Notes: generated by a model from the sequence alone, not told the origin. Shown: positions 7,119 through 17,898, counted from the stretch's first letter. The stretch: 64,000 nucleotides of DNA from Clostridiales bacterium (GCA_022508375.1 JAFLVJ010000008.1:1-64000), one strand, 5' to 3'. Numbers and translations: made by a program.

Positions 7119-10100
7119 TTAGATGTTTTTTACAACCATATAGAATTGTCCCCATCCCGCATGAGCAATCTTGTATTCCGTATTGCCAATTGTGATTGCA
7201 GCTTCGTTGTTTTCGCCGGTGATATCGCAATACACGTCACCATTTTGTCCATCTATGATTTCACCGTTGATACTAAAGTGACCATACCACCATTCGCCGT
7301 CTGCATTGACGTTAGTAATGTTGATGTATAGTTTTGCTTCGACATCGCCGATAAGGGTCTTTCCTTCATCGATATAAAGTTTGTCGTTATTGTTAAAATA
7401 AACGAAAGACTTAAGGTCATCTTCGGAGTAGCCTAAATAGAATACTTTGAAAACCATATAGACTTGGTCGCCGGCTTGTTCAAGGGAAGCTCTAACAAAC
7501 GAGAAGCTCTTGGCGCTAGCCGCATTTACAATTATTTGCAATATCCAAGAGGTGCTTTCATCGCATCTAATGCTATATGACTTGTCGTTGGCGGTAACGC
7601 TCATTGGCGTGCCTCCGTAAATGTTTCCATCCCAAAAACCTGTAAAAGGACTACCGTTTAAATACAGGTGGCACCACAGCGCGTTGCCGTTAGCTGTTCT
7701 GTTGGTGATGTTAATGTAGAGATTGTGCAAGATTCCATTGGCGTCATCTTTTTCAATACCCATTAAATCGCCCTTATCACCTACAGTCATATCTTTGACG
7801 TCGTATCCAATGATTTGCGCCGACAACACGAGGTAAACAGTAGTGTCTTCTGCTACAAGACGCGCGCCTGTAATCTTCAATAGAGTAGTGTCGCCAACTA
7901 AGATACCGATTGCTCCCCAGAAACGCGAGCCGTCGCTTCCAACGCCTTCTTCGCCATGCTTGTTTACGATGATGTAGCTCTTGTCGCCTACGATAAAGTA
8001 TTTGCCGTCGATTGTTCTGTTTTCGCTAACCAAATTGTTCGGCTCGCCTCTGAAGTGTGCAGTGTAGGCGGATTTATCAAGATTGGTTATGTCGATCTTC
8101 AGTTCCCAATTGCCATTTTCGGAAACAGTAGCCGTTTTGGTGAGGTCTGTTTTTCTTCCATTCCAGCCTGACGCGCCGGCATCCTTGTTGTGCTCCAAGT
8201 CGAAATACGTCTCAAGTAGAGCAGCCTTCAGGGCGTCAGCGGACGCGTAGTTTTCCGAAGTACCCTTGATAACAAGATAGACAGTGTTGGTATTGTCATC
8301 TTTTACAAGGTCAACGTCAGTTGTAGTAAAAGTGGGGTCGGGTACGTCTATTTCCTCGTCGAAAATGATATTGGAAATGGTGATCTTACCGGATTCGTTA
8401 TCTATGGAACCATCGGGTACGCCGAATTGAATGCTGAGAGTTGCATCAGCGCCTTGTGTAAATTCGAATTCAACCGTTTGCGCTACGCCACTTACAAGGG
8501 TGTAAACGTTACCGTTGATTCTAATGCGGCCGTTAAACTCGGCAAGAAGAGTGAGTTTTACCGTGTGTTTACTGTCTGTTTGGAAGTCGGGATTTTTGTA
8601 GAATAGTTGTGTACACCACCAGTTACCCTTGTTTTCAGTGAAGTTGAATACAAGCGTGCCGTGGTTGTAGGTGCCGTTAGCTCTCTTATTTGCAGAATCG
8701 CCTTCTTCAATGTTGTGGTAATACACCCACAAACCCACTAAGTTTTCATTTGCAACGTAGCTACCTTCTGTGCTGAATCTAAGTTCGTAATTATCGCGAT
8801 CAATGTCAGGGTCAACGGTAATAATCTCACTGATGCGGAATGCGATAACCGTCCAATTGCTGTATAGAATGAACTCATATTTATATGAATTCAGTTCAAC
8901 GTTTTCGCCAACTTGCCAAATACCTTCGTAACGGTCGCCATTAGCTTTGTCGAAGTAGTAAACATTGCTTCCATAGTATCCGCCAAGACTTCCGACGGTA
9001 ATTTCCAATCTGAACGCCCAGGTGCCTTCGCCGTTGTAATCCATGACGAAATTTTTCGTATTTTCAAAGCCGTTTTGATTTTTAGCAGGTATCCAACTTT
9101 CGGGAATAAATACATCCCAAATCAATTCTGTGTTGAGTAGAGTCTTTAAGGCTTCTTCCTCATAGTCGGAGTAGGTGCCACTGTAAACGAAGTAAACCTT
9201 GCCATCTTCTGCCACAAGGCTTGCCTTGGTTAGTGCCCATTCTCCGTCATTGGGTTCGGGATCTTCGCCGCCACCGGTAGTGGGGTAGGTTGCAGTTGCG
9301 ATGAGGACATCGCCGTCATCTGTTGTCTTGTACCAGTCAAAAACGAACTCCGTTTGACCTGCTTTAATATTTACTTGAATACCGTAGTCAATAAGGTAAC
9401 CGCTTCCGGCAGGTACACCCCAAGAAGTGGTGACTCTCTCTTTGTTTACTTTTATGTAACTTGCATTGTCCTTGATATAGTTCAAGTCATCGTCGGATAC
9501 TAACAGTCTAATAAATACTTCGTTGATTACTTCTATACCAGTGATTGTGATAGTACGTGCATCACCGGGTTCGGGGATAATAGGTTCATCGCCGCCGCCA
9601 GAGCTGTTTGGCTTATAGACCGCCGTAGCAACAACTTTGTCGCCATTTACAATCCATTGGAACGCATATTCATCAAGGGTTGTATCTACTACGCGAACGT
9701 GAATCTCGTAATAATTGCCGTTGGGAACGTATCTATATTCTGTAATCGGGTTGCCATTAAGTTTGAGAGTCGTAGTCAAACTGAGATTTACAGTTGAAGT
9801 CGTACCAAAACGGAACCAACCGTCGCCGTAAGTTTCCAAATGTTCCAAAGTCAATGTAACAGGCTCGTCGGGCCACTCGACATCGGAGCCGGAATTGGGG
9901 TTTTCATAAACTGCCGTAGCAATAACTACGTCATCCACAAGCCATTGGAAACTGTATGTTTCGAGATATACGTCAACAACGTGGATATGAATTTCATAAC
10001 CGTCACCGGTAACAACGTGTCTAAACTCTACAGACTTACCATTCATCTTGAGAGTAGTAGTCTTTGTAAGATCCACACTTGAAGTTGTACCCATGCGGAA

Positions 10101-12572
10101 CCATTCACCACCGTAAGTTTCCAGGTGTTTTAGAGTCAGGATAACAGCATCACCGCCTGGTCCGGGTTCTTCGCTGTCTTCTATTTCTACGTTGATAACA
10201 ACTTGACCGTCCTTGATACTAATGGTGTAGGTCGTTTTCTTGTCGTCAGAAGTGTGGGGGCCGCCGCTAACTTCTGTAGGAACGTAATACTGTTCGTTGT
10301 ACATTAGTTTAATTACGTGGTCGCCTGCGGTTGTAAGATACGAGAACACGTTATTGTACATGGGTCTATATTGACCTGCCACACCGTTTGTCTGAACTTC
10401 GTACGGTGTTGCAACAACTTTGTCGTCAATAACAAGTTGGACGTTGTACATATCTTTTTGATCAATATTTGTCGTGTAGATCCATACTCCAAGGATATTG
10501 TAGTCAAAATGCATATTGCCTACGCTTGTAATTGCGCCTTCCGCGCTCTTTGCCTCGGCGGTGATGATGAGCTGCTCGTTGTCAAGACTCATGGTGTATT
10601 TCATGGTATCCGCTTCGTAATCGGACAAACCGATTGCCGTAGGAACGTAATCTTTGCCATGGAATCTAAATGCAATAGTGTGTCTGCCTTCTTCGGTAAT
10701 CAGTAAAGAAATGTCTTTAAACATTGCTCTGAATTGACCTTCGGCGGCAGTTTCGAAGTTATACGGCGTATCGACCGCTTCGCCGTCGATAACGAGTTGG
10801 ACTGCTCTCATATCTTCCATCGTAAGCTTGGTGGTGTTGAACCATGCTGCGATAATATTGCTGTACAGGTCAACTGTATAAGAATTGTCAATTGTACCTT
10901 GGCAGTTTGAGCAGATACCGTTTTCAAAGTTATGTACGGTCTTGGCAATTGTAAGATCGTCGTCTTCGATTTCCGTTGTGCCGTCTTGTGCGAAATTCTT
11001 TTCGCAAACGGTGCAGTGATAGTGACCCTTTGTGCCTTCGTTGTAGCAATCTGCGGGAACTTCATCTATCCAATCTTCTTCAAAGGTGTGACCGTTTGCC
11101 GGTATTTCATCCAGACCTTCGGTGTAGTCGCAGTTAGCGCACTTCTTGCCTGCTGTTGTACCGGGCTCGGTGCAGGTAGCGGGAACTTCATTAACGTCTT
11201 GAAGTTCGTGAGCGAGCTTTTCAATTGTGAGGTCTTCAATTACCTTTTCGTCTATGTCGAAGTTCTGTTCGCAAACGGTGCAATAATAGTGTCCCTTGGT
11301 ACCTTCCATTTGGCAGGTGGCGGGAACTTCATTTATCCAACCGGCTGTGAATGTGTGCTGACCGTCGATTGTTACCGACTTGGTGGCGCTATACGTTTCA
11401 TTGTTGAACTCAACCGAAGCGGAGTACACCCTGTCCTTGGTACAGTTGTTTTGCGTGTCTTCAACGCCTAAATCGTTGTCTGTTACCGTTTGTTCGTGTG
11501 TGCATCTTGTGCAGCTGAATTTAGCGCTGGCTGCAGTGTAGCCGTCATCGTCGTTTCCTGTCCACGTCCATTCGGGCTGTCCGTAGTTGTGACCGAGAGC
11601 GGCAATTTCGCCAAAGCCTTCGGTGTAGTCGCAACGAGAGCATCTCTTGCCTGCAGCAGTACCGGGCTCGGTGCAGGTAGCAGGAACTTCATTAACGTCT
11701 TGAAGATCGTGGTCCAGTGCGGCAATGGTGAGGTCGGTGATTTCCGTTGTTTTGTCTGCGTCAATAATCTTGTCGCATACAGAGCAACAGTAATGTCCCT
11801 TGGTGCCTGCGGTAGTGCAGGTAGCAGGAACTTCCGTTACCCATTCACCAAGTGTGTGACTTACCGGTATTACAATATCGGCAAGTTCCGTCGTGCCGTC
11901 CGGTGCGAAGTTCTTTTCGCATGTGGAGCAGTAGTAGTGTCCTTTAACGCCGCTAGTTGTGCAGTTTGCGGGAACTTCGTTTACCCATGCGCCAAGAGTA
12001 TGTCCGAGAGCATTTAGGGTAACTTCCTTTTTGTCGGTGTAATCTTGGCCGTTAAAGTTTACGGTTGCGGTGTAAACTGTTTTACCGTCGGCGGTGCATG
12101 TTGCATCCGTTGTTGCAGACGTTACGGTTGCGGTTTTCACCTGTTCGTCGTCGTTATCCGTGCAAGTAAACGTAGCCGTTACAGCCGTGTAACCGTCATT
12201 GTTACCCGTCCAGTTCCATACGGGCACGCCGTAGCTGTGACTGTGTTGTTCGCTTACGGTAATTTGGTAAGTGGCAGTCTTATCCTTGTACGTTACAGTG
12301 ACCGTTTGCGTACCTGCAACGCTCATATCGTAGCCGGTAACCGTGTAGCCGGCGGTAACCACGCTGGTGGTCTTGTCGGAGTAATGCGCTGTAACCACTA
12401 GTTTGTCGTAGCTAAATTCATCGCCTACGACGTATGTTGTCTTGACGTTGCCTGTGTAAATCGTAATGCTCTCAAGCGCATTGACGTTATTGTCCACGCA
12501 GGCTGCGAGCACAAGGCACATCACCACAATCATGATTAGCAACGCAAAACCGAAGTTTTTTGTGTGTTTCAT
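7119..12572 (-). CDS. Giant surface lipoprotein with Ig-like, Cys-pair and carbohydrate-binding-like repeats
   Basis: 1817 residues. The N-terminus is a lipoprotein signal with lipobox LAAC (Cys25), so it is anchored on the outer face of the membrane. Domains in order: an Ig-like domain (about 33-107); a run of repeats of about 40 residues built on EVPATC-x(8-10)-GHYYCSVC, each with a CxxC pair (about 110-560); a pair of modules of about 90 residues (near 575-790); a pair beginning LTLEHLETYG (near 800-990); then several beta-rich modules to the end. No LPXTG anchor or catalytic motif is seen. The array suggests adhesion or glycan binding. It has a consensus promoter of its own and is divergent from the BspA-like gene. 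Confidence 0.85.
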   Translation of the reverse strand: MKHTKNFGFALLIMIVVMCLVLAACVDNNVNALESITIYTGNVKTTYVVGDEFSYDKLVVTAHYSDKTTSVVTAGYTVTGYDMSVAGTQTVTVTYKDKTATYQITVSEQHSHSYGVPVWNWTGNNDGYTAVTATFTCTDNDDEQVKTATVTSATTDATCTADGKTVYTATVNFNGQDYTDKKEVTLNALGHTLGAWVNEVPANCTTSGVKGHYYCSTCEKNFAPDGTTELADIVIPVSHTLGEWVTEVPATCTTAGTKGHYCCSVCDKIIDADKTTEITDLTIAALDHDLQDVNEVPATCTEPGTAAGKRCSRCDYTEGFGEIAALGHNYGQPEWTWTGNDDDGYTAASAKFSCTRCTHEQTVTDNDLGVEDTQNNCTKDRVYSASVEFNNETYSATKSVTIDGQHTFTAGWINEVPATCQMEGTKGHYYCTVCEQNFDIDEKVIEDLTIEKLAHELQDVNEVPATCTEPGTTAGKKCANCDYTEGLDEIPANGHTFEEDWIDEVPADCYNEGTKGHYHCTVCEKNFAQDGTTEIEDDDLTIAKTVHNFENGICSNCQGTIDNSYTVDLYSNIIAAWFNTTKLTMEDMRAVQLVIDGEAVDTPYNFETAAEGQFRAMFKDISLLITEEGRHTIAFRFHGKDYVPTAIGLSDYEADTMKYTMSLDNEQLIITAEAKSAEGAITSVGNMHFDYNILGVWIYTTNIDQKDMYNVQLVIDDKVVATPYEVQTNGVAGQYRPMYNNVFSYLTTAGDHVIKLMYNEQYYVPTEVSGGPHTSDDKKTTYTISIKDGQVVINVEIEDSEEPGPGGDAVILTLKHLETYGGEWFRMGTTSSVDLTKTTTLKMNGKSVEFRHVVTGDGYEIHIHVVDVYLETYSFQWLVDDVVIATAVYENPNSGSDVEWPDEPVTLTLEHLETYGDGWFRFGTTSTVNLSLTTTLKLNGNPITEYRYVPNGNYYEIHVRVVDTTLDEYAFQWIVNGDKVVATAVYKPNSSGGGDEPIIPEPGDARTITITGIEVINEVFIRLLVSDDDLNYIKDNASYIKVNKERVTTSWGVPAGSGYLIDYGIQVNIKAGQTEFVFDWYKTTDDGDVLIATATYPTTGGGEDPEPNDGEWALTKASLVAEDGKVYFVYSGTYSDYEEEALKTLLNTELIWDVFIPESWIPAKNQNGFENTKNFVMDYNGEGTWAFRLEITVGSLGGYYGSNVYYFDKANGDRYEGIWQVGENVELNSYKYEFILYSNWTVIAFRISEIITVDPDIDRDNYELRFSTEGSYVANENLVGLWVYYHNIEEGDSANKRANGTYNHGTLVFNFTENKGNWWCTQLFYKNPDFQTDSKHTVKLTLLAEFNGRIRINGNVYTLVSGVAQTVEFEFTQGADATLSIQFGVPDGSIDNESGKITISNIIFDEEIDVPDPTFTTTDVDLVKDDNTNTVYLVIKGTSENYASADALKAALLETYFDLEHNKDAGASGWNGRKTDLTKTATVSENGNWELKIDITNLDKSAYTAHFRGEPNNLVSENRTIDGKYFIVGDKSYIIVNKHGEEGVGSDGSRFWGAIGILVGDTTLLKITGARLVAEDTTVYLVLSAQIIGYDVKDMTVGDKGDLMGIEKDDANGILHNLYINITNRTANGNALWCHLYLNGSPFTGFWDGNIYGGTPMSVTANDKSYSIRCDESTSWILQIIVNAASAKSFSFVRASLEQAGDQVYMVFKVFYLGYSEDDLKSFVYFNNNDKLYIDEGKTLIGDVEAKLYINITNVNADGEWWYGHFSINGEIIDGQNGDVYCDITGENNEAAITIGNTEYKIAHAGWGQFYMVVKNI

Positions 12573-12608
12573 GAATAATTCCCCCTATATTTAATTTATA
12601 TTATATAT

Positions 12609-12637
12609 AAATTACCACCTATAAAAGCCTTTGTCAA
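12609..12637 (-). promoter_or_regulatory. Promoter of the giant lipoprotein gene
   Basis: On the minus strand a perfect TTGACA (12637-12632), a 17-base spacer, and TAATTT (12614-12609). The ribosome site AGGGGG follows, 9 bases before the ATG at 12572. Confidence 0.75.
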
Positions 12638-12994
12638 TACCGATTGTAAATTTTTGTCCGATTATTACGAAAATAATTATAAATAGAGTTACTAGTGCTT
12701 TGTGTTGTAACATAGTAGCAAAACAACGAAAATATAGCAAAAATGTCTAAAAAAAGTAAGAAAAAGCCAGTTCCACTTAAAATATAGTTGCGTTTTTATA
12801 CATTTAGTAATATAATTGTACTTAATTAGTCTGAAACGTAATATTCACAACCAAAATGTGACACAAAACATACAGTTTGTAGTCAAAATGTCGGTTTATT
12901 TGAATGTGTGGCGGGTTAATCTCGCCATTTTTTATAAATCGGCACAACATATAAGTAAGTTATAGCACTGTAAAAAAGTTTTAGGGAGGACACA
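12638..12994. other. Intergenic region between divergent lipoprotein genes
   Basis: AT-rich, with no reading frame worth calling. It holds a terminator-like hairpin at 12909-12932, TGGCG (12909-12913) / CGCCA (12923-12927) followed by five T, about 60 bases before the plus-strand start codon. It may act as an attenuator or block stray transcription. I could not place a convincing -35/-10 pair for the plus-strand gene. Confidence 0.5.
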
Positions 12995-15900
12995 ATGAAA
13001 AAAAGATTGGTAATCTGCATCCTTGCTGTTATCTGTCTGGCAACGGTAGCGTTTAGCGCTTGTTCCGAAACACACAAGGTAACAGTTGTGGCAGAAGACG
13101 GAAGTTCAACCGAATACATCGTTAAGGACGGCGAAACCGTTGACTCCGTTATCGATGCAGACGTTGATTTGTACACCGACGAAGCATGCACACAGCTTTT
13201 TGACCGCAAAACGCCCATCAATGGGGATTTGACTTTGTATGTCAAGAGTAGTAGCTGCACGGTTACGTTTGTTACCAACGGTGGATCGGAAGTTAGCTCC
13301 AGAACCGTCAACAAGGGGGATTCGTTACCTTCCGACGTTGTAACAACCAGGCAAAATTACGCATTTGCAGGTTGGTACTCGGATGAGGCTTTGGAACACA
13401 AGTTTGACGAGGGAACAGCCATCACTAAGTCCATCACGTTGTACGCCAAGTGGACGCGCACTCATTACACGGTAACGCTCAAGGTGTCGGGCAATGAGGA
13501 CGTGAACTTGAGTATTCCCGTTGACAGCAATACGTTAAGTCTTGCAGGCAAAATGGACGGCATGTACTATGACGATTACTCCTACACATTTACGGGATGG
13601 AAGGATGCGTCCGGCAAAGATTACGAAGCAGACGCCACCGTCACCGTAACTGACGACATGGTGCTTACCGCTCAATTTACCTTTAACGACGTGGTGTACG
13701 TACTGGACGACAGCGGTGAGTATTACATTCTCGACAGCATCCTCAATACAACTATTTCAACCTTTACCGTACCCGAAACCTACAATGGACTGCCGGTGGC
13801 TACAATCCGTTCATTTGGTTCGAGTAGCGCTCTCAAGACGGTTATCATCCCTGATAGCGTTGAATTCATCGAATCAAGCGCGTTTGCAAACCTTAGCGGA
13901 TTAGTAACTATTGACGCTCCCTACATTGGTGCATATCTAATTGAGGACCTACCCACAAGTGATGACGAATGGATTGGCTTGGAAGGTATGCTCGGCTACT
14001 GGTTCAACTTCGGCATTGAGCTCAACCCTCGCATTGGTTACTATACGGTGCACAGTCAGACAAAAGCTCTGTACGAAGACGAAGATGGCGAATTTGTCGG
14101 ACGGGCGGAAATTTTCTACCAATTTCCGCAAACACTCAAAAACATCATCATTCGCAACGGTGTAATTCCCGAGTATGCGTTTTACAACGTAACAACCATT
14201 GAGCAAGTTACTCTTGGCGATGGTGTCAAGGCAATTGGACCTAACGCCTTTGCAAATAACTCGTATGTAGAGAATCTTCCACACAACTTCAAAAAATTGA
14301 TTATCAACGAAGATAGCCCCAGCTTTACAAGCTTTGGCGAAAACGCCTTCCGCGATAATTATAGCGTTGAGTACATCTCAGTTCCCAAGCTTGTGGAAGT
14401 GCTCCCCAAGGAAGTGTTTTACAACTGTCTCAAGTTAAAGCAGGTCGATATTCCCGAATATGGTAACCTCAAGGTTATAGAGCAGCAAGCTTTTTACATT
14501 CCCAACTCAACGGCACAAGCTAGCCTTACCTTCATTAACCTGCCGCTCCGGTTGGAAACCATTGGTGTATTGGCGTTTTGTAACTCAGCGCTTACGAAAA
14601 TCGATTTCCCTGCAAGCGTAACGAGTATCGGCGGCGCGGCGTTCATTGGTTCTAAAGCGCTTGGCAAGGTTACGTTTGATGACGGTAACGCAATGACCGC
14701 CCTTGAAAGCAGCGTATTCGAAGGTTGCATATCTCTTACCGAAGTGAAACTTCCCAGTGCTATGCACATACTTGGCGATAGCGTATTTAGCGGATGTAAG
14801 AATCTAAGAGACTTCAGTTATTTTGAAAACATTGACGAGTTGGGTCAAGCAGTATTTAACAGTAGCGGATTTGTAAACGTAACGCTCAGCGGCATTGTCA
14901 AGATGGGTAGCAACACGTTTTCTAACTGCGACGCGCTTGTGTCTGTTGAAATGAACTTCGTCTATAACGACAATATCAACACCAAGCACATGTTTGACGA
15001 CTGCGATGCGTTGACAACGGTCACTTTCCCCACAGGCATAACGGAAATCGGCGACAGCATGTTCCTCAACTGCGACAAATTCGCCCATCTCGTTGTTCCC
15101 GCAACCGTCGTCAGGATTGGCGAAAACGCATGTGGTGGCATGGCAGGCGCAATTGAAACGGTAACGTTCGAACAGGGTTCTGTATTGGAAGAAATAGGCA
15201 ATAGCGCTTTTTGGTCTCGCGAGTTGATTGAAAGTATTTCATTGCCTGCAACCATTACCAAGATTGGCGCAACGGCATTCGCATTTTGCTACAACCTGAC
15301 AACGGTTACCTTTGCCGACGGCGCAAGCGGTATTGAAATTGGCGATTACGCATTTAACCGCAATGTCCGTCTTGAGTCCATCGACCTCAGCGTCGTGACG
15401 TCTTTCGGTAACAGTGCATTTGAAAACTGCATTTCGCTTAGCGACGTTACCATATCCGACTCTGTTACCCAAATGGGCACTTACGCATTTGCAAGAAATG
15501 TCGGAGGTAATTTAAAGGATATACTAAAGAATTTAGGTATGACGATGGATGACGTCAAAGAGCTTACGATACGTCTGGATATGTCTCTTTTGGATGTACT
15601 GGACAACAACTGGCCCAACACCTGGAGCGGCGACGCTATCGTCATCTATGCAGGCGGCGGTGGACTTGTTGTGATTGACGAAACGTGGGAAGGCTTCCTT
15701 GACACTGAAAACTCGGTTGTTTTAATTACTAAGTACATTGGCAGTAATGCACAGATTGTTCTTCCCGACAGTATCCAATACGACGAAGCGGTATATGAAA
15801 TCGTTTGGGCTAAAGGAGTATTCGAAAGCAACACGACAATTACTAAAGTAACCCTGTCATTAGATATGACGGAGATTCCCGATAACTTCTTCAAGGGCGC

Positions 15901-16825
15901 AACAAAGCTTTCGGAAGTAGTGGTACCCCAAGGCTCCAAACTTACCCGTATAGGCAATAGTGCATTTGAAAATGCGGTATCCATGGTTAAGTTTACCAAT
16001 GAAGGTAACGCTGCAATTGCGGAAATCGGCGCATATGCTTTCATGGGTATCGGTGAACCCCGTGACGACAATTACTTCATCATCGACGTTGACGTTGTAA
16101 TAGATATCGACTTTACAAAAGTTGTGACAATTGGCGAAAGCGCATTCGATATGCTTGACAACTGGGTGGCTGCCATCACGCTGACGGAAATCACAACGAC
16201 AATCGGCGCAAGAGCATTTTACCGTTGTACGGCTATATCCATTGTATTTGACGGTGTATTGAGCGGACTTACGCGCATTGAAGCAAGCACGTTCTATAGC
16301 GTAGCCATCTACATTTACGGCGATGACGACAGCTCCGAAACCGACGACGGAATAATGATTATTCCCAATACTGTCACGTATATCGGCGACAACGCGTTCA
16401 ACATGTGCCGTTACGGTAACATTTGCGCACTTATTATCGAAGCTAACAGCGAACTTGTCATCGGTAACTGTGTATTCGGAGGAATGGGTTTCTACAATAA
16501 CAATCCCAAACCAACGCAAAAGTTAGCTTATATATTGATTAAGGGAACTCCCAAGTACATTGGTAGTGAGTTCGCCTCAAATAACTACAGCAGTACAAGC
16601 AGGGCTGTTACTCCAATCTTCTTCGAAGACGTTGAAATAGGTCAATCCAAACCCAACGGTCCCGTTGAAAGTTATCCCGAAGGTTGGAGCTCCGACTGGT
16701 TTGTGCAAAATGTCGGTAATCCTGAGGACGGAAGAGATCCTACCTACCGTCCCGTTTACGGCAAGGGCACGTGGCACTACGAGAACGGCGTTCCCGTTGT
16801 AGGCGCACCCGATACAGACGAATAA
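12995..16825 (+). CDS. BspA-like leucine-rich-repeat surface lipoprotein
   Basis: 1276 residues with a ribosome site AGGGAGG 7 bases ahead of the ATG. A signal peptide with lipobox FSAC puts the lipidated Cys at residue 23. Residues of about 85-155 form a Listeria-Bacteroides (Flg_new/InlB-type) repeat ending AGWYSDEALEHKF...LYAKW, and a second degenerate one follows to about 230. From about 240 to 1230 there is a long array of Treponema/BspA-type leucine-rich repeats (units such as IGDSMFLNC, IGNSAFENA, IPDSVEFIES). Such arrays bind host or microbial surface proteins or glycans. No anchor other than the lipid is visible. It is followed by a bidirectional terminator. Confidence 0.9.
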   Translation: MKKRLVICILAVICLATVAFSACSETHKVTVVAEDGSSTEYIVKDGETVDSVIDADVDLYTDEACTQLFDRKTPINGDLTLYVKSSSCTVTFVTNGGSEVSSRTVNKGDSLPSDVVTTRQNYAFAGWYSDEALEHKFDEGTAITKSITLYAKWTRTHYTVTLKVSGNEDVNLSIPVDSNTLSLAGKMDGMYYDDYSYTFTGWKDASGKDYEADATVTVTDDMVLTAQFTFNDVVYVLDDSGEYYILDSILNTTISTFTVPETYNGLPVATIRSFGSSSALKTVIIPDSVEFIESSAFANLSGLVTIDAPYIGAYLIEDLPTSDDEWIGLEGMLGYWFNFGIELNPRIGYYTVHSQTKALYEDEDGEFVGRAEIFYQFPQTLKNIIIRNGVIPEYAFYNVTTIEQVTLGDGVKAIGPNAFANNSYVENLPHNFKKLIINEDSPSFTSFGENAFRDNYSVEYISVPKLVEVLPKEVFYNCLKLKQVDIPEYGNLKVIEQQAFYIPNSTAQASLTFINLPLRLETIGVLAFCNSALTKIDFPASVTSIGGAAFIGSKALGKVTFDDGNAMTALESSVFEGCISLTEVKLPSAMHILGDSVFSGCKNLRDFSYFENIDELGQAVFNSSGFVNVTLSGIVKMGSNTFSNCDALVSVEMNFVYNDNINTKHMFDDCDALTTVTFPTGITEIGDSMFLNCDKFAHLVVPATVVRIGENACGGMAGAIETVTFEQGSVLEEIGNSAFWSRELIESISLPATITKIGATAFAFCYNLTTVTFADGASGIEIGDYAFNRNVRLESIDLSVVTSFGNSAFENCISLSDVTISDSVTQMGTYAFARNVGGNLKDILKNLGMTMDDVKELTIRLDMSLLDVLDNNWPNTWSGDAIVIYAGGGGLVVIDETWEGFLDTENSVVLITKYIGSNAQIVLPDSIQYDEAVYEIVWAKGVFESNTTITKVTLSLDMTEIPDNFFKGATKLSEVVVPQGSKLTRIGNSAFENAVSMVKFTNEGNAAIAEIGAYAFMGIGEPRDDNYFIIDVDVVIDIDFTKVVTIGESAFDMLDNWVAAITLTEITTTIGARAFYRCTAISIVFDGVLSGLTRIEASTFYSVAIYIYGDDDSSETDDGIMIIPNTVTYIGDNAFNMCRYGNICALIIEANSELVIGNCVFGGMGFYNNNPKPTQKLAYILIKGTPKYIGSEFASNNYSSTSRAVTPIFFEDVEIGQSKPNGPVESYPEGWSSDWFVQNVGNPEDGRDPTYRPVYGKGTWHYENGVPVVGAPDTDE

Positions 16826-16863
16826 CCGATGAAAAATTGTGTGTCAATCAATAGCTAAATAAA

Positions 16864-16894
16864 AAAAAGGCGAACGGTTAACGTTCGCCTTTTT
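16864..16894. terminator. Bidirectional terminator
   Basis: A 13-bp perfect stem AAAAAGGCGAACG (16864-16876) / CGTTCGCCTTTTT (16882-16894) sits between two convergent genes. Confidence 0.88.
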
Positions 16895-16917
16895 GTGTGG
16901 ATTATGTGAAAGTGGTG

Positions 16918-17532
16918 TTACTCCCATAGATTTTTATTGAGATGTATGCTGTCTTGTTCGGTCAGTTTGCGAATAACTCGGCATGGGTTGCCCGCTGCAA
17001 ATACGCCTTCGGGAATATCGCGTGTTACCACCGAGCCGGCTCCGATAACCGAGCCTTGTCCGATAGTTACTCCGCCGCATACGGTAACGTTACTTGCTAT
17101 CCAACAATTTGAGCCGATAACGATGGGCTTTGCGTACTCCTTGTCCGTCAGCACGCCGCGTTCGTTTGTGTACATGTTGCGCTCCTCGCTCAGTAATGGA
17201 TGCACAGGTGTAACTATGCTCACGCCCGACCCGATAAACACGTTGTCGCCTATCTTCACAGGACAGCAATCAAGTATTGTCAGGTTGAAGTTGGCGTAGC
17301 AATTAGTACCGAAAGTGGTAAAGTGTCCGTAGTCGAAGTAGATAGGTCCCTGCAAATATGCGTCGTTGCAGTGTGGTATAAGTTTACTGAGTATCTTTTT
17401 CCTTTTGGGATTATCCTCATCTAATTTGTTATAAGCGTTGCATAGCTTGTGTGCGCACGTGCGCATATGTTGAAGTTCGGCGTCACTTGGGTCGTAAATC
17501 ATCCCCGCAAGCATTTTCTCTTTTTCCGTCAT
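16918..17532 (-). CDS. maa: Maltose/galactoside O-acetyltransferase family protein
   Basis: Transfers acetyl from acetyl-CoA to a sugar hydroxyl. The start at 17532 is preferred because AAAAGGAG lies 7 bases upstream, giving 204 residues, the usual family size. An N-terminal maltose-acetyltransferase helix domain (MLAGMIYDPSDAEL) is followed by a left-handed beta-helix of hexapeptide repeats (GDNVFIGSGVSIVTPVHPL, IGSNCWIASNVTVCGGV, IGQGSVIGAGSVV). His in TPVHPL is the expected catalytic base. It stands alone between two terminators. The exact acceptor sugar cannot be read from sequence. Confidence 0.88.
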   Translation of the reverse strand: MTEKEKMLAGMIYDPSDAELQHMRTCAHKLCNAYNKLDEDNPKRKKILSKLIPHCNDAYLQGPIYFDYGHFTTFGTNCYANFNLTILDCCPVKIGDNVFIGSGVSIVTPVHPLLSEERNMYTNERGVLTDKEYAKPIVIGSNCWIASNVTVCGGVTIGQGSVIGAGSVVTRDIPEGVFAAGNPCRVIRKLTEQDSIHLNKNLWE

Positions 17533-17600
17533 AATGCTCTCCTTTTGTGCTTGTCTTATTGTAACAAAAATATCATGACATAGCAATAACCTAATTTAAA

Positions 17601-17798
17601 CTAATTTAACATTTGATGTATATATATTCCCATAGCTCGTGCAACTCTAAATATAGCAGTCATTCTAACATTTTGATTGTTCATAATTCTTGTCAATGTG
17701 CCGGGACTTATATTGCACATTTTACAAAATTTTACTTTGGATAGGTTGTTTTCTTTTAAATATTGCTACATCAATTCTGTTTTAATTAGTTTTTTCAT
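17601..17798 (-). pseudogene. Small HTH (XRE-type) regulator with an in-frame amber stop
   Basis: From the ATG at 17798, behind a strong ribosome site (AGGGAGG), the frame reads MKKLIKTELM, then TAG at codon 11, then 54 more codons that form a clear helix-turn-helix (NLSKVKFCKMCNISPGTLTR, then a helix with IFRVARAMG). The stop falls just before the first HTH helix. I see no alternative start with a ribosome site after it, so the gene is probably dead unless the TAG is suppressed or is a sequencing error. Confidence 0.6.
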
Positions 17799-17898
17799 AG
17801 TTATATCCTCCCTATTGGTAAGGATATATTAAACAGTGAAAAATGTCTTTGCCGTTACATAAAAGGAACAAAATACAGTATTAAAATATAGTGTAAAA

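Noticed and set aside
10932-12401. Several Cys/Val-rich frames on the plus strand within the giant lipoprotein gene
   Set aside because: They reflect the repetitive codons of the opposite strand. Their cysteines come from Thr/Ala codon patterns and none has a start signal.
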